A stretch of 64,000 nt of DNA from Martinezella multihospitum (GCF_900094585.1 NZ_FMAG01000004.1:620001-684000), one strand, 5' to 3'; positions 7,936-16,856 are shown, counted from the first letter of the stretch. Notes: generated by a model from the letters alone, not told the origin. Numbers and translations are program-made.

Positions 7936-8910
7936 TCAGGCGCCTTCGAGCGACTGAATGAGGGCGGCGATATAGCCATAGCAGAAGGCGAATGCGACGC
8001 CGGTCGGGTCCCGGCCGCTGATGGTCGGCACATGATCGGGCATCAGCATGTATTGATAGCCGACTTCCTTGTAGACCTTCGCGGAGCGGACCATGTCCAT
8101 GTCGCCCTCGTCCGGAAAAGTCTCCATGAAGGAGAGTTTGCCGCCGCGAATGTTGCGGAAATGAACGTTGAAGAGTTTGCCGCGCGTGCCGAACCAGCGG
8201 ATGATGTCATCGATTTCCTCGCGCGGATTGTCGAGCATCTCGCCGACCGATCCCTGGCAAAAGTTCAGCCCGTGATAGGGGCTTTCGCGCATCAGCACGA
8301 ACTTCTTCAAGCCTTCGACGGAGCCGAGCACGCGCGTGACGCCGCGATAACCCGGCGGCGTATAGGGATCGTGCGGATGGCAAGCGAGGCGGACGCGGTT
8401 GCTCTCCGCCACGGGCACGACCCGCTCCAGGAAATAGTCGATGCGCTCCCAGTTCTCATCTTCCGACAAGATGCCGGCGAGGCCGGGGGCCGCCTGGTGA
8501 TCCGCCTTATCCCAGCGGAAGCTCGCATTCATCGAACCGCCGCGTCCAGCTTCTTCCGGCGTGCGTGGAATGCCGATGAGATTGAGGTTGTATTTCGCGG
8601 CGGGAATGCCGGCCGCCGCCACATCTTCGATGAGCTTGCAGACCGCATCGATCTGGCGATCACGATCCGGCCCGGCAAGCAGAATATCAGGATAGGATGC
8701 CTTTTCGATCGGCTGAGACGGCAAGGGAAGCTGGATCATATCCAGAATCAGTCCAAAACTCTCGACCTTGTCGCGGAGGCGCTCAAGATCGGACAGCGTC
8801 CAGCTCTCCGGCTTTCCCGGCGGGTCCGCACATATATGCTTCAGCCCCAATTGCGCGAAAACGCGATAATCGTCGTCGTCCCGCGCCTCGACCTGTGTTC
8901 CTACATACAC
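7936..8910 (-). CDS. uxuA: Mannonate dehydratase (UxuA family)
   Basis: This 324-residue protein begins at a GTG (8910-8908) behind GGGAG about nine bases upstream. It resembles UxuA, which dehydrates D-mannonate to 2-keto-3-deoxygluconate in the isomerase branch of glucuronate breakdown. Family marks include CHPHDPYTPPGYRGV, GLNFCQGSVGEM, FNVHFRNIRGG and MPDHVPTISG, whose His, Cys and Asp residues supply metal ligands in the xylose-isomerase-like barrel. A palindromic operator candidate sits 28 bases ahead of the start. Pairing with kdgD puts enzymes of two different uronate branches in one operon, so the real substrate could be a related sugar acid. Confidence 0.82.
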   Translation of the reverse strand: MYVGTQVEARDDDDYRVFAQLGLKHICADPPGKPESWTLSDLERLRDKVESFGLILDMIQLPLPSQPIEKASYPDILLAGPDRDRQIDAVCKLIEDVAAAGIPAAKYNLNLIGIPRTPEEAGRGGSMNASFRWDKADHQAAPGLAGILSEDENWERIDYFLERVVPVAESNRVRLACHPHDPYTPPGYRGVTRVLGSVEGLKKFVLMRESPYHGLNFCQGSVGEMLDNPREEIDDIIRWFGTRGKLFNVHFRNIRGGKLSFMETFPDEGDMDMVRSAKVYKEVGYQYMLMPDHVPTISGRDPTGVAFAFCYGYIAALIQSLEGA

Positions 8911-8937
8911 CGAGCGTCTCTCCCGTATGATTGATCC

Positions 8938-8951
8938 ATGTCATATGACAT
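8938..8951. promoter_or_regulatory. Palindromic operator candidate of the FCD-type regulator
   Basis: ATGTCATATGACAT is a perfect 14-bp palindrome between the regulator stop and the uxuA start. It fits the general T-GT...AC-A pattern of FadR-subfamily GntR operators. A related partial site, ATATGACAT (9761-9769), overlaps the promoter of the divergent ABC operon. The assignment to the neighbouring regulator is an inference. Confidence 0.55.
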
Positions 8952-8978
8952 AATATGAATTTCGTGAAGTGTCGAGAG

Positions 8979-9734
8979 CTATTGCAACTCGGCGAGCAGG
9001 CGATAGCGTCGCTGGCTGGCCAGCATATGTGCCCGCATCGCCTGACGCGCTCGCTCAGGGTCCTGATCGGCAATCGCCGTCAGGATTTCCGCATGCTCGG
9101 CATGCACCTTCTCCAGATAGGCGCGATCATTCGCTTCAGGCAATGTCGGAAACTGTCTACGCGGAATGGTTCGGGCGCCGAAATGCCGGAGCACGTCGAC
9201 ATAGAAACGGTTGTTCGTGGCAGCGGCTATCGCCATGTGGAATTCATAATCCGCTTCGACGGTCGATAGCCCCTGCTCTATCAGCAGCGCCATCCTGCGG
9301 TTGGCGGCAGCTATCGCCGCTTCCTGTTCGGCCGTTCTGCGATAGGCAGCGATTGCCGCCGCCTCGCCTTCCGCAGCCATGCGGAATTCCAGCAGTTCCA
9401 GCGTCTCGGGAATGCTCTTGACCTCGACCGGCGTCAGCAGCAGGCCGGATCGTGCCGACGTTTCGGAAACGAATACGCCCTTGCCCTGAACAGGCTTGAC
9501 GAGGCCTGCGGCACGAAGATCGGCAATCGCCTCGCGCACCACGGTCCGGCTGACATCGAAGGCCGCTTCGAGCTGCGGTTCCGTCGGAAGCTGGTCGCCT
9601 GCCTGAAGCTTGCCCGTCTCAATCTGCATGCGCAAGTCATCGATGACCCTTTGTGCCAGCCTTTGCCGGCTCCTGCTGAGTATCGTCATTCCCGCCCCGT
9701 TCATTTTCATCAAGCCGCCGGCATGGCCTTGCAA
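8979..9734 (-). CDS. GntR family regulator, FadR/FCD type
   Basis: The 251-residue frame has a winged helix at about residues 24-85 (AQRVIDDLRMQIETGKL, PTEPQLEAAFDVSRTVVREA, then GKGVFVSE). An alpha-helical FCD ligand domain at about 95-245 carries acidic and histidine residues (EADYEFHMAIAAATNNRF, HAEHAEILTAI) that usually bind a metal and an organic acid. Later in-frame ATGs at 9710, 9704 and 9689 are all possible starts. The gene lies between the uxuA-kdgD-lactonase set it precedes and the divergent importer operon. It is therefore very likely the local repressor, responding to a sugar acid or dehydrated intermediate. Confidence 0.88.
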   Translation of the reverse strand: MQGHAGGLMKMNGAGMTILSRSRQRLAQRVIDDLRMQIETGKLQAGDQLPTEPQLEAAFDVSRTVVREAIADLRAAGLVKPVQGKGVFVSETSARSGLLLTPVEVKSIPETLELLEFRMAAEGEAAAIAAYRRTAEQEAAIAAANRRMALLIEQGLSTVEADYEFHMAIAAATNNRFYVDVLRHFGARTIPRRQFPTLPEANDRAYLEKVHAEHAEILTAIADQDPERARQAMRAHMLASQRRYRLLAELQ

Positions 9735-9760
9735 ACCACGCCGATCTTCGATAAATCATA

Positions 9761-9792
9761 ATATGACATGCGGATAACATCATACGTATTAT
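9761..9792 (+). promoter_or_regulatory. Promoter of the ABC operon with an overlapping operator half
   Basis: ATGACA (9763-9768) and TATTAT (9787-9792) are separated by 18 bases and each matches the sigma-70 consensus at five of six positions. The word ATATGACAT (9761-9769) is also the right part of the palindrome before uxuA, so repressor binding here would cover the -35 box. A perfect ATACGTAT palindrome (9782-9789) overlaps the -10 box. GGGAGGA at 9804-9810 gives the first gene a strong ribosome site. Confidence 0.5.
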
Positions 9793-9816
9793 ATAGTATT
9801 CGAGGGAGGAAGCATA

Positions 9817-11412
9817 ATGAAGCACTTTTCGAAAGCCATGTTTGTAGGCGTTACAATCGGCATGCTGACACTGGCTGCGCCGCAACTTCAGGCGGCCACG
9901 CCTAAAGATCAGTTGGTAATCGGCACGTCGCTCGCGCAGGTGCTGTCCCTCGATCCGCAGCAGGCCACCGAACCCAAAGCACTTGAAATCCTTGCCAATC
10001 TCTATGATCGGCTTGTCGCAACGACCACGGATGGCAAGATCGTACCGCAGCTGGCGGAAAGCTGGACGGATGACGGCAAGTCACTGACGCTGAAATTGCG
10101 GGATGCCACTTTCGCTTCAGGCAATCCAGTCACCGCCAATGATGTCGTCTTCTCCCTGACCCGGCTGATGAAGCTCAACCAGTCTGGTTCCTCCTATTTC
10201 AAGCGCATCGGTTATTCCACCGAAACCGTCGCCAATCAGATCCATGCGGTCGATGCCAAGACGGTGCGCATCGACCTGACGGACAAGGTGACGGCTGAAG
10301 GGCTGCTTTATCGGCTGGCGCTGGGCGTTTCGAGCGTCGTCGACAGTGTCGAGGTGCAAAAGCATGTTGCAAACGACGATTCAGGAAACGCCTGGCTGCG
10401 TACCCATTCGGCAGGTTCCGGGCCGTTCACGCTGAACAAATGGACCCCGAACGAGATCGTCATTCTGGATGCCAACAAGGCCTATGTCGGCGGCGCACCG
10501 AAAATGCGGCGCGTCATCATTCGCCACGTGCCGGAAAGCCAGGTCGAGCGGCTGATGCTCGACCGCGGCGATATCGATATCGGCAATGCGCTGTCCAAGT
10601 CCGATCTAGAAACCTTCGAGACCAAGAGCAATTTCGTCATCCAGCGCGTGCCCACCGGCGGTTTCTACGTACTGGCGATGAATGCGGGCAACCAATATCT
10701 CGCCAACCCCAAGGTTCGTGAAGCCATCGCCTATGGCATCGATTACAAAGGCATCGAGAAGACCATCATGGGTCCCTACGGCCGGGCACGAAACATTCCC
10801 GTTCCGGAAAACTTCGAATACGCGCTTCCGAATCCGGACTGGCATCTCGATGTCGCCAAGGCAAAGCAATTGCTCGCGGACGCGGGCTTCAAGGACGGCT
10901 TTTCGCTGACGCTGAAGACGATCTCGCAGACGCCGCGCATCGATCTGGCAACCGCCATTCAGGCCTCCCTCGGCCAGATCGGCATCAAGGTCGAAATACA
11001 GCAGGGCAACGGTTCCGAGATCATCGCCGCCCACCGCGCGCGCAACTTCGACCTGCTGCTGCCGCAGACGAGCGCGCTGATGCCCAACGTTCTCGGCTCG
11101 ATGGATGATTTCGCCAACAATCCCGACAACCGGCTCGAGGCCAACAATGCCGGCAATTTTGCCTGGCGTTCGGCCTGGGATATCCCCGGATTGACGGCGC
11201 TCGCGGAAAAGACCTCGGTGGAGCCCGATGCCAAGAAGCGGGCCGAACTCTATACTCAGATGCAGCAGATGTTCGTCGATCTGAAGCCGGCGCTCCTGCC
11301 GCTTTTCGAACGGTTCGAACCCCTTGTTCTCTCTGCCAGGGTCAAAGGCTATCTCGGGCATCCCAACCAGATGACCCGCCTTGAAAACGTGACCAAGGCC
11401 GACGCCGAATAA
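9817..11412 (+). CDS. ABC importer substrate-binding protein, family 5
   Basis: This 531-residue protein has a signal peptide (MFVGVTIGMLTLAAPQLQAA, cleavage near residue 28). The long two-lobed fold of family 5 solute-binding proteins (DppA/OppA type) follows. Typical segments are LDPQQATEPKALEILANLYDRL near the start, PQLAESWTDDGKSLTLKLRDATFASGNPVTANDVVFSL, and FYVLAMN. It would capture its ligand in the periplasm and hand it to the two permeases that follow. Family 5 proteins bind peptides but also opines, nickel chelates and oligosaccharides. The shared control region with uxuA and kdgD argues for a uronate-containing oligosaccharide or a sugar-acid derivative rather than a peptide. Confidence 0.9.
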   Translation: MKHFSKAMFVGVTIGMLTLAAPQLQAATPKDQLVIGTSLAQVLSLDPQQATEPKALEILANLYDRLVATTTDGKIVPQLAESWTDDGKSLTLKLRDATFASGNPVTANDVVFSLTRLMKLNQSGSSYFKRIGYSTETVANQIHAVDAKTVRIDLTDKVTAEGLLYRLALGVSSVVDSVEVQKHVANDDSGNAWLRTHSAGSGPFTLNKWTPNEIVILDANKAYVGGAPKMRRVIIRHVPESQVERLMLDRGDIDIGNALSKSDLETFETKSNFVIQRVPTGGFYVLAMNAGNQYLANPKVREAIAYGIDYKGIEKTIMGPYGRARNIPVPENFEYALPNPDWHLDVAKAKQLLADAGFKDGFSLTLKTISQTPRIDLATAIQASLGQIGIKVEIQQGNGSEIIAAHRARNFDLLLPQTSALMPNVLGSMDDFANNPDNRLEANNAGNFAWRSAWDIPGLTALAEKTSVEPDAKKRAELYTQMQQMFVDLKPALLPLFERFEPLVLSARVKGYLGHPNQMTRLENVTKADAE

Positions 11413-11432
11413 GCAATCGAAGGCAGCCGATC

Positions 11433-12461
11433 ATGAAGGAACTATCCGTAGCCGAATTCGGCCGACGCATCGCGCATCTGATCGTCAGCCTGTTCATCCT
11501 CCTGTTGGTCACCTTCGTGATCGGCCGCGTCCTGCCGGCCGATCCAGTGGGGGCGATCGTCGGCGAGCTGGCCGATCCCGCCGCCTACGCGGCGATGCGC
11601 CAGCGGCTCGGATTGGATCTGCCTGTTTACGAGCAGTTCTTCATCTATCTGAAGGGTCTCGCCCATGGCGATTTCGGCACGGCCATCCTGACGGGAAATC
11701 CCGTCTCAGCCGATCTTGCCCAGGCCTTTCCGGCAACGTTCGAGCTTGCGACGCTTGCTGTCATCATCTCGACCTTCGTCGGCGTGCCGCTCGGTCTGGT
11801 GGCAGCACTGTTTCGTGACCGGCTGATCGACAAGATCGCGCGTGTCATCTCTCTCGTCGGCCATTCCATTCCGGTCTTCTGGTTCGGGATCGTCGGGCTT
11901 GTCGTCTTCTATGCGGGCCTGAATTGGGTCGGCGGCCCTGGCCGGGTCGATGTCTATTATGAGGGTATCGTCACGCCGCAAACCGGCCTGCTGCTGGTGG
12001 ACAGCCTCCTGCAGGGCGAGACGGACATTTTCTGGAATGCGCTGAGCCACATCATCCTGCCAGCCTTCATTCTCGCCTATGCGGCCGTTGCCTATATTAC
12101 CCGCATGACCCGCAGTTTTACCCTGGAGCAGCTCAGCCAGGATTATGTGATTGCGGCCCGCGCCAAGGGCGTCGGTCCGGCGCGAACGATCATCGGCCAT
12201 GTTCTCCCGAACATCGCCGTGCAGCTCATCACCATTCTCGCTATTTCCTATGGCGGGCTCCTCGAGGGTGCCGTGGTGACGGAAATCGTCTTCTCCTGGC
12301 CGGGTATCGGCCAATACATGACGAATGCCCTGATGATCGGCGATATGAATGCCATCCTTGCGGCGACCATCATCGTCGGATTCTTCTTCATGCTTTTGAA
12401 TTTCCTAGCGGATATCGCCTATGCGGTCTTCGATCCGCGCACCAGGGAGGCCGTCCGATGA
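11433..12461 (+). CDS. ABC importer permease, DppB type
   Basis: This 342-residue inner-membrane permease has a first membrane helix at about residues 12-32 (HLIVSLFILLLVTFVIG). The family 5 N-terminal domain follows (LPADPVGAIVGELADPAAYAAMRQRLGLDLPVYEQF). The EAA-type loop that contacts the ATPases reads VIAARAKGVGPARTIIGHVLPN. It follows the binding-protein gene after 20 bases and overlaps the next permease gene by four (ATGA), so it belongs to the same operon. It forms the channel with the DppC-like partner. Confidence 0.92.
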   Translation: MKELSVAEFGRRIAHLIVSLFILLLVTFVIGRVLPADPVGAIVGELADPAAYAAMRQRLGLDLPVYEQFFIYLKGLAHGDFGTAILTGNPVSADLAQAFPATFELATLAVIISTFVGVPLGLVAALFRDRLIDKIARVISLVGHSIPVFWFGIVGLVVFYAGLNWVGGPGRVDVYYEGIVTPQTGLLLVDSLLQGETDIFWNALSHIILPAFILAYAAVAYITRMTRSFTLEQLSQDYVIAARAKGVGPARTIIGHVLPNIAVQLITILAISYGGLLEGAVVTEIVFSWPGIGQYMTNALMIGDMNAILAATIIVGFFFMLLNFLADIAYAVFDPRTREAVR

Positions 12462-13360
12462 GCGACGCGATCCATGCGGACGTGACCGTCCGTCCACCGA
12501 ATATCACGAGCCGCTTGATAGGCTCGCTGAAAAGCGCCGGCGGCAAGCTTGCCCATGAACCACTTGGCCTTGCGGGCTTCATCATCCTCGCCCTGCTATG
12601 CCTGATCGCGATCTTCGCGCCGCTTCTGGCGCCCTATGATCCGAACGTACAGGTGCTGTCGGACGCCTTGAAGCCACCGGGCCTAGCGCATCTCGCCGGA
12701 ACGGACGAGTTCGGCCGCGATATTCTCAGCCGCCTGATCTTTGGCACGCGCATCACCATCCAGACGGTGCTGTCGATTTCGGTGATCGTCGGCCCGATCG
12801 GTCTGCTGATTGGTGTGGTCGCCGGCTTTTTCGGCGGACGTATCGACGCGCTCCTGATGCGCGCCACCGATATCGTGCTCTCCTTTCCGTCGTTGATCCT
12901 GGCGCTTGCCTTTGCCGCGGCACTCGGTGCCGGTCTGACGACGGCGATTATCGCCATCTCTCTGACGGCCTGGCCGCCGATTGCAAGATTGGCGCGCGCG
13001 GAAGCGCTCGTCGTCAGGAACACCGACTATGTCGCCGCCGCGAGGCTTTATGGAGCCTCGAGGCTGCGTATCCTCTTCTTCTACATCGCGCCGATGTGCG
13101 TCCCGTCGGTCATCGTGCGACTGACGCTCAACATGGCAGGCATCATCCTGACGGCGGCGTCCCTTGGCTTCCTCGGGCTAGGCGCCCAGCCGCCGGCGCC
13201 GGAATGGGGCGCGATGATTTCCAATGGACGCAAATACATGCTCGATTTCTGGTGGGTCGCCGTCATGCCCGGCATTGCGATTCTTCTGGCAAGTCTGGCC
13301 TTCAACATCGTCGGCGACACACTGCGCGATATTCTGGATCCCCGCCATGCAAGATCGTGA
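12458..13360 (+). CDS. ABC importer permease, DppC type
   Basis: This 300-residue protein is the second channel subunit. A cytoplasmic N-terminal tail is followed by a membrane helix (LGLAGFIILALLCLIAIFAPLLAPYDP). The DppC signature HLAGTDEFGRDILSRLIFGTR comes next, then five further helices. The EAA loop reads RTDYVAAARLYGAS-like (NTDYVAAARLYGASRLRILF). The gene starts within the stop of the first permease and ends 14 bases into the next gene, indicating tight translational coupling. Confidence 0.92.
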   Translation: MSDAIHADVTVRPPNITSRLIGSLKSAGGKLAHEPLGLAGFIILALLCLIAIFAPLLAPYDPNVQVLSDALKPPGLAHLAGTDEFGRDILSRLIFGTRITIQTVLSISVIVGPIGLLIGVVAGFFGGRIDALLMRATDIVLSFPSLILALAFAAALGAGLTTAIIAISLTAWPPIARLARAEALVVRNTDYVAAARLYGASRLRILFFYIAPMCVPSVIVRLTLNMAGIILTAASLGFLGLGAQPPAPEWGAMISNGRKYMLDFWWVAVMPGIAILLASLAFNIVGDTLRDILDPRHARS

Positions 13361-14192
13361 TCCCCACCCCATCCTCTCCGTTCAGGGCCTGAACGTCCGG
13401 TTCGGTCGCAACTCGCTTGCGGCGGTCTCGGATGTCAGTTTCGATGTCGGGCGCGAGCGCGTCGGGATCGTCGGCGAATCCGGCTCCGGTAAATCCACGA
13501 CGGGGCGTGCCGTCATGCGGCTGCTGCCGCCGAGCGCAAGCATCACGGCCGAACGCATGGCGCTCGACGGCGTCTCCCTGCTCGACAGGTCGGAGCGCCA
13601 AATGGGCGCCCTGCGCGGCAAGGATATCGCGCTGATCATGCAGGATCCGCGCTATTCCCTCAATCCGGTGCTGACCGTCGGCAAGCAGATCGCCGAAGCG
13701 GCCCGGTTGCATCTGGGCTTGCGCGGCGGCAAGGCGCGCGATGCGGCACGGGCCATGCTCGAGCGCGTCCGCATCAGCGATCCGGATCGCGTGATGGCGC
13801 TCTACCCGCACCAGATCTCTGGCGGCATGGGTCAGCGCGTCATGATCGCGATGATGCTCCTGGCAAAGCCGAAGCTTGTCATCGCCGACGAGCCGACATC
13901 CGCACTCGATGTCAGTGTGCGCAAGGACGTGCTCACCCTGCTCGACGAACTGGTGCGCGAGAACAATTCCGGGCTGCTGCTCATCAGCCACGATATCCGC
14001 ATGGTCGCAGCCTTCTGCGAGCGCATCATCGTCATGTATTCCGGGCGCATCGTGGAGACGCTTACGCGTCTGGAAGATGCCCAGCATCCCTATACGCGCG
14101 GGCTGATGTCCGCATTGCCGGACCCGCACAAGCCGGTGCGCCGCCTGGCAGTGCTCGACAGGGCAAAGCTTGATCTGGAGACCAGCCGATGA
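13347..14192 (+). CDS. ABC importer ATP-binding protein, DppD type
   Basis: The start at ATG 13347 overlaps the preceding gene by 14 bases and gives 281 residues; the frame is open upstream but only as a shadow of the permease gene. It carries Walker A GESGSGKST (residues 43-51), the signature ISGGMGQRV, Walker B LVIADEP and the switch histidine in LLISHD. A C-terminal PYTRGLMSALPDP segment is usual in the OppD/DppD group. Nearly all such ATPases energise peptide-type importers as heterodimers with a DppF partner, here the next gene. Confidence 0.92.
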   Translation: MQDRDPHPILSVQGLNVRFGRNSLAAVSDVSFDVGRERVGIVGESGSGKSTTGRAVMRLLPPSASITAERMALDGVSLLDRSERQMGALRGKDIALIMQDPRYSLNPVLTVGKQIAEAARLHLGLRGGKARDAARAMLERVRISDPDRVMALYPHQISGGMGQRVMIAMMLLAKPKLVIADEPTSALDVSVRKDVLTLLDELVRENNSGLLLISHDIRMVAAFCERIIVMYSGRIVETLTRLEDAQHPYTRGLMSALPDPHKPVRRLAVLDRAKLDLETSR

Positions 14193-14926
14193 TTAGCGTT
14201 CGCGATCTTGATGTCGTCTTTACCTCCGGCAAGACGAAGAACCATGTCGTCAGAGGGGTAAGCTTCGATGTCGGCAAGGGGGAGACGCTCGGCATTGTCG
14301 GCGAGTCGGGATGCGGCAAGTCGACCGTGCTGCGTTGCCTCGCCGGCATGGAAAAAGGATGGTCCGGCGACATCGGCCTCGCCGGCAAGGCCGTCGGCAA
14401 GACCCGCACGCGAGATGAACTGCGCCATGCCCAGATGGTGTTTCAAGACCCCTATGGCTCGCTGCATCCTCGTCATCGTATCGGCACGGCGCTCGCCGAA
14501 CCGCTGCGCGCCATGGGGCATGAGGACGTCTGGGTAAAGGTCGAAAAAGCACTGCGCCAGGTCGGCCTGCCGCCGGCCTTCGCCAACCGCTATCCGCACG
14601 AGCTTTCCGGGGGACAACGCCAGCGCGTCGCGATCGCCCGCGCCTTGATCCTTTCGCCGCCGATCCTGCTGCTCGACGAGCCGACCTCGGCGCTCGACGT
14701 GTCGATCCAGGCGGAAATCCTCAATCTGCTTGCCGACCAGCGTGACGAGCGCTCCCTGACCTATGTCCTCGTCAGCCACGATCTAGCCGTCATCGCCCAT
14801 ATGTGCGATCGCGTGCTGATCATGAAGGGCGGGATCTTCGTCGACGAGCTGACCAAGGCGGATTTGCAGGCCGGCACGACACACGACGCCTATACGCGCG
14901 AATTGTTCGAGGCGAGTTTCCTTTAA
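14189..14926 (+). CDS. ABC importer ATP-binding protein, DppF type
   Basis: This 245-residue ATPase overlaps the previous gene by four bases (ATGA). Walker A is GESGCGKST, the Q-loop reads MVFQDPYGSLHPRH (typical of DppF/OppF), the signature is LSGGQRQRV and Walker B is LLLDEPTSALD. It completes the family 5 importer and is the last gene of the operon. The intergenic region after it holds no clear terminator. Confidence 0.92.
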   Translation: MISVRDLDVVFTSGKTKNHVVRGVSFDVGKGETLGIVGESGCGKSTVLRCLAGMEKGWSGDIGLAGKAVGKTRTRDELRHAQMVFQDPYGSLHPRHRIGTALAEPLRAMGHEDVWVKVEKALRQVGLPPAFANRYPHELSGGQRQRVAIARALILSPPILLLDEPTSALDVSIQAEILNLLADQRDERSLTYVLVSHDLAVIAHMCDRVLIMKGGIFVDELTKADLQAGTTHDAYTRELFEASFL

Positions 14927-15153
14927 GTGCACATGGCCGATAGCCGATCGCTCCAGTCATCACGCGGAGGCAGATCGTTGTCCGATTCCCATCGGGATCA
15001 CGATTGCGATTTTTGTGGCCATGGTTCCGGCACAACGGAATTCGGAAGGAAACCTCCTTGGACGTGTTGATGTATGGCCATTCGCCTGGTTTCGATATGG
15101 TCCACGATGCTGGTGGGCTTGCATTCATCATATGATCCTGTAATCGAAGACAG

Positions 15154-15390
15154 ATGATGCACAAGTTTCTTGCTCTCCTCCTGATCGGTGTTGCGCTTTC
15201 TGCATGCGAGCAACGCGGCACCGAGGCTGTGGATTGCCCGTCGCAGGGACCCAACCTGGAAGCTCAGGGTCCCAATGGCATGTATGAGTTCCGCGAGGAT
15301 TGTGAACCGGATGCCTTGACATGCATCGATCCCAGCAAGAAGGCGCGAACGGGTGACGGTACCGTCATCTGCAGGGTCCGGAAGCAATAG
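15154..15390 (+). CDS. Small lipoprotein, unknown function
   Basis: This 78-residue protein has a classical lipoprotein signal (KFLALLLIGVALSAC), with the lipobox LSAC placing the lipidated cysteine at residue 18. The mature part is small and holds further cysteines (VDCPS, EDCEPD, LTCIDP, VICRV) that could pair as disulfides in the periplasm. An ATG pair at 15154 and 15157 leaves the exact start open. I recognise no family. It stands alone, convergent with the phosphoribosyltransferase operon. Confidence 0.65.
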   Translation: MMHKFLALLLIGVALSACEQRGTEAVDCPSQGPNLEAQGPNGMYEFREDCEPDALTCIDPSKKARTGDGTVICRVRKQ

Positions 15391-15553
15391 GCTCTGTTGC
15401 GGGCCTGCCGATCCTCACAAAAGGTCAGTTGGTGCGCGCCGCGTCATGTGCGGGTTTCTTCAAGGCGCCTTGGATCGGCAAACTCGCTTAGGCCAGCCGC
15501 ATATGGATCGCAATACGGCGAAGCCAAAAGCCGGTTTGACCGCAGCGATGACC

Positions 15554-16186
15554 TCAGGTGCCGGGAATTGGCTCCCAAGCCGAATTACCGGTCCTGGAGA
15601 ATTGAGGAATATGAGCGAGGCCCTGAATGAGGTCGCAATCGGATCCCAGCGTCTCGTGCCAGTCTCGAGCCTCGGTCAGGATAACGCCAATGCCGACAAC
15701 TTCGGCTCCCGCCTTGCGCACCAGTTCCAGCGAACCCTTGAGGCTCGATCCCGAGGCGACCACGTCGTCCACGACAAGCACGCGCTTGCCCTTGAGAAAG
15801 GGGATCGCGGCGCGGTCCAGCAGCAGGCGCTGTTCGCCCTTGGAGGTGATGGAGGAGATGCGTTGTTCCAGCGCATTTGCCAAATGGATCTTCGGCGACT
15901 TCTGCAGAACCACGTAGTTGTCGAGGCCGAGCGCCCGCGTCACTTCAATGGCGACGGGAATGCCGAGTGTTGCCGTGCCGACCACAATGTCGGGCTTGAG
16001 CGATGCAAATTTGGCGGCAAGCTTGATGCCGACGTGCTCGCCGAATTTCACGCCGAGATCGATGACCATCATGAGAGAAATGGCAAAATCCGGTTTGATC
16101 GCCACGATCGGCAGCTCGACGGCATAGCCGGCGACGTCGACCTTCCAGTTCTGTCCGGTTCTCGGGTCCGCGGTCTCAGAGGTCAT
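15554..16186 (-). CDS. Phosphoribosyltransferase linked to an ECF importer
   Basis: This 210-residue type I phosphoribosyltransferase carries the PRPP-binding motif RVLVVDDVVASGSSL, preceded by PDIVVGTATLGIPVAIEV and the flexible-loop region. The layout resembles adenine and xanthine phosphoribosyltransferases, but the exact base cannot be read from sequence. Its ATG lies inside the 3' end of the ecfT gene (11-base overlap), so it is made from the ECF operon. The natural inference is that the importer brings in a nucleobase and this enzyme traps it as the nucleotide. A close paralog is encoded at 19429-20142. Confidence 0.82.
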   Translation of the reverse strand: MTSETADPRTGQNWKVDVAGYAVELPIVAIKPDFAISLMMVIDLGVKFGEHVGIKLAAKFASLKPDIVVGTATLGIPVAIEVTRALGLDNYVVLQKSPKIHLANALEQRISSITSKGEQRLLLDRAAIPFLKGKRVLVVDDVVASGSSLKGSLELVRKAGAEVVGIGVILTEARDWHETLGSDCDLIQGLAHIPQFSRTGNSAWEPIPGT

Positions 16187-16856
16187 GGGTCTTTTCCTTC
16201 ATGCTGAGGCGCTGCTCGACCATCAGGCCGACTTCTCGCCAGGTTGTTCGCTTGTGTTTCAGATCATACCCGTAAAGGGTGAGGGAAAACGATATGGCAT
16301 GCGCCATGCGGATCGCTTGGACGAGCAGCGGAATGCCGCGTGCCAGTGCAAAACGCAATTTCGTCGGCAGGCTGACATCGTCGATCTCCATGCCGCGAGA
16401 ACGCTGGGCGTCCGCAATGCGTTCGAAATCATCGCGCAACATCGGAATGACGCCGAAGGTCAGTGACAGAACGAGCGTGGCAATGGACGGCAGCCGCGCA
16501 GCGCTTGCCGCCGCCAATATTTCGCCCGGCGAGCTTGTCTCCATGACGAAATAGAAGGCGGCTGTCGTGGTCACCAGCCTGGCGGCCATCGCCGCCGCGA
16601 CCGACAAGGCTTCTGGTGTCGAAAGACCCTGCAGCCAGAGATTTATCATCCAGCTCACCATGACCATGCCGGTCAGCAGCGTGGCGCCCTTGAGGTAGCC
16701 GCGGAGCCCGGGAACCCTCAAGCCCCATAGAAGGGCCAGGCAGATAAGCGCAAGGGGTACTCCGAACCGCCAGCCCGGGGCAAACCAGGCGGCCAGCATG
16801 ATGATGAAGGCGATTCCCAGCTTGATGAAGAAATTGAGCTCATGAAGCCGCATCAT
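16176..16856 (-). CDS. ecfT: ECF importer transmembrane component EcfT
   Basis: This 226-residue membrane protein has several hydrophobic helices (LGIAFIIMLAAWFAP, ALICLALLWGL, LTGMVMVSWMI). It also has the EcfT coupling motif in ERIADAQRSRGMEIDD, the X-R-X Ala-Arg-Gly type helix that binds the ATPases. The second coupling motif appears degenerate (SLTLYGYDLKHK). EcfT links the substrate-binding S component to the ATPase pair. The gene overlaps the ATPase gene by four bases (ATGA) and the phosphoribosyltransferase gene by eleven. Confidence 0.85.
   Translation of the reverse strand: MMRLHELNFFIKLGIAFIIMLAAWFAPGWRFGVPLALICLALLWGLRVPGLRGYLKGATLLTGMVMVSWMINLWLQGLSTPEALSVAAAMAARLVTTTAAFYFVMETSSPGEILAAASAARLPSIATLVLSLTFGVIPMLRDDFERIADAQRSRGMEIDDVSLPTKLRFALARGIPLLVQAIRMAHAISFSLTLYGYDLKHKRTTWREVGLMVEQRLSMKEKTHDL

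Noticed and set aside
11310..11322. GGTTCGAACCCC resembles a tRNA T-arm
   Set aside because: It lies inside the substrate-binding protein gene with no acceptor stem or anticodon arm around it.
13224..13346. Upstream extension of the DppD-type ATPase
   Set aside because: This part is the permease gene in another frame; Walker A and the family start fit ATG 13347.
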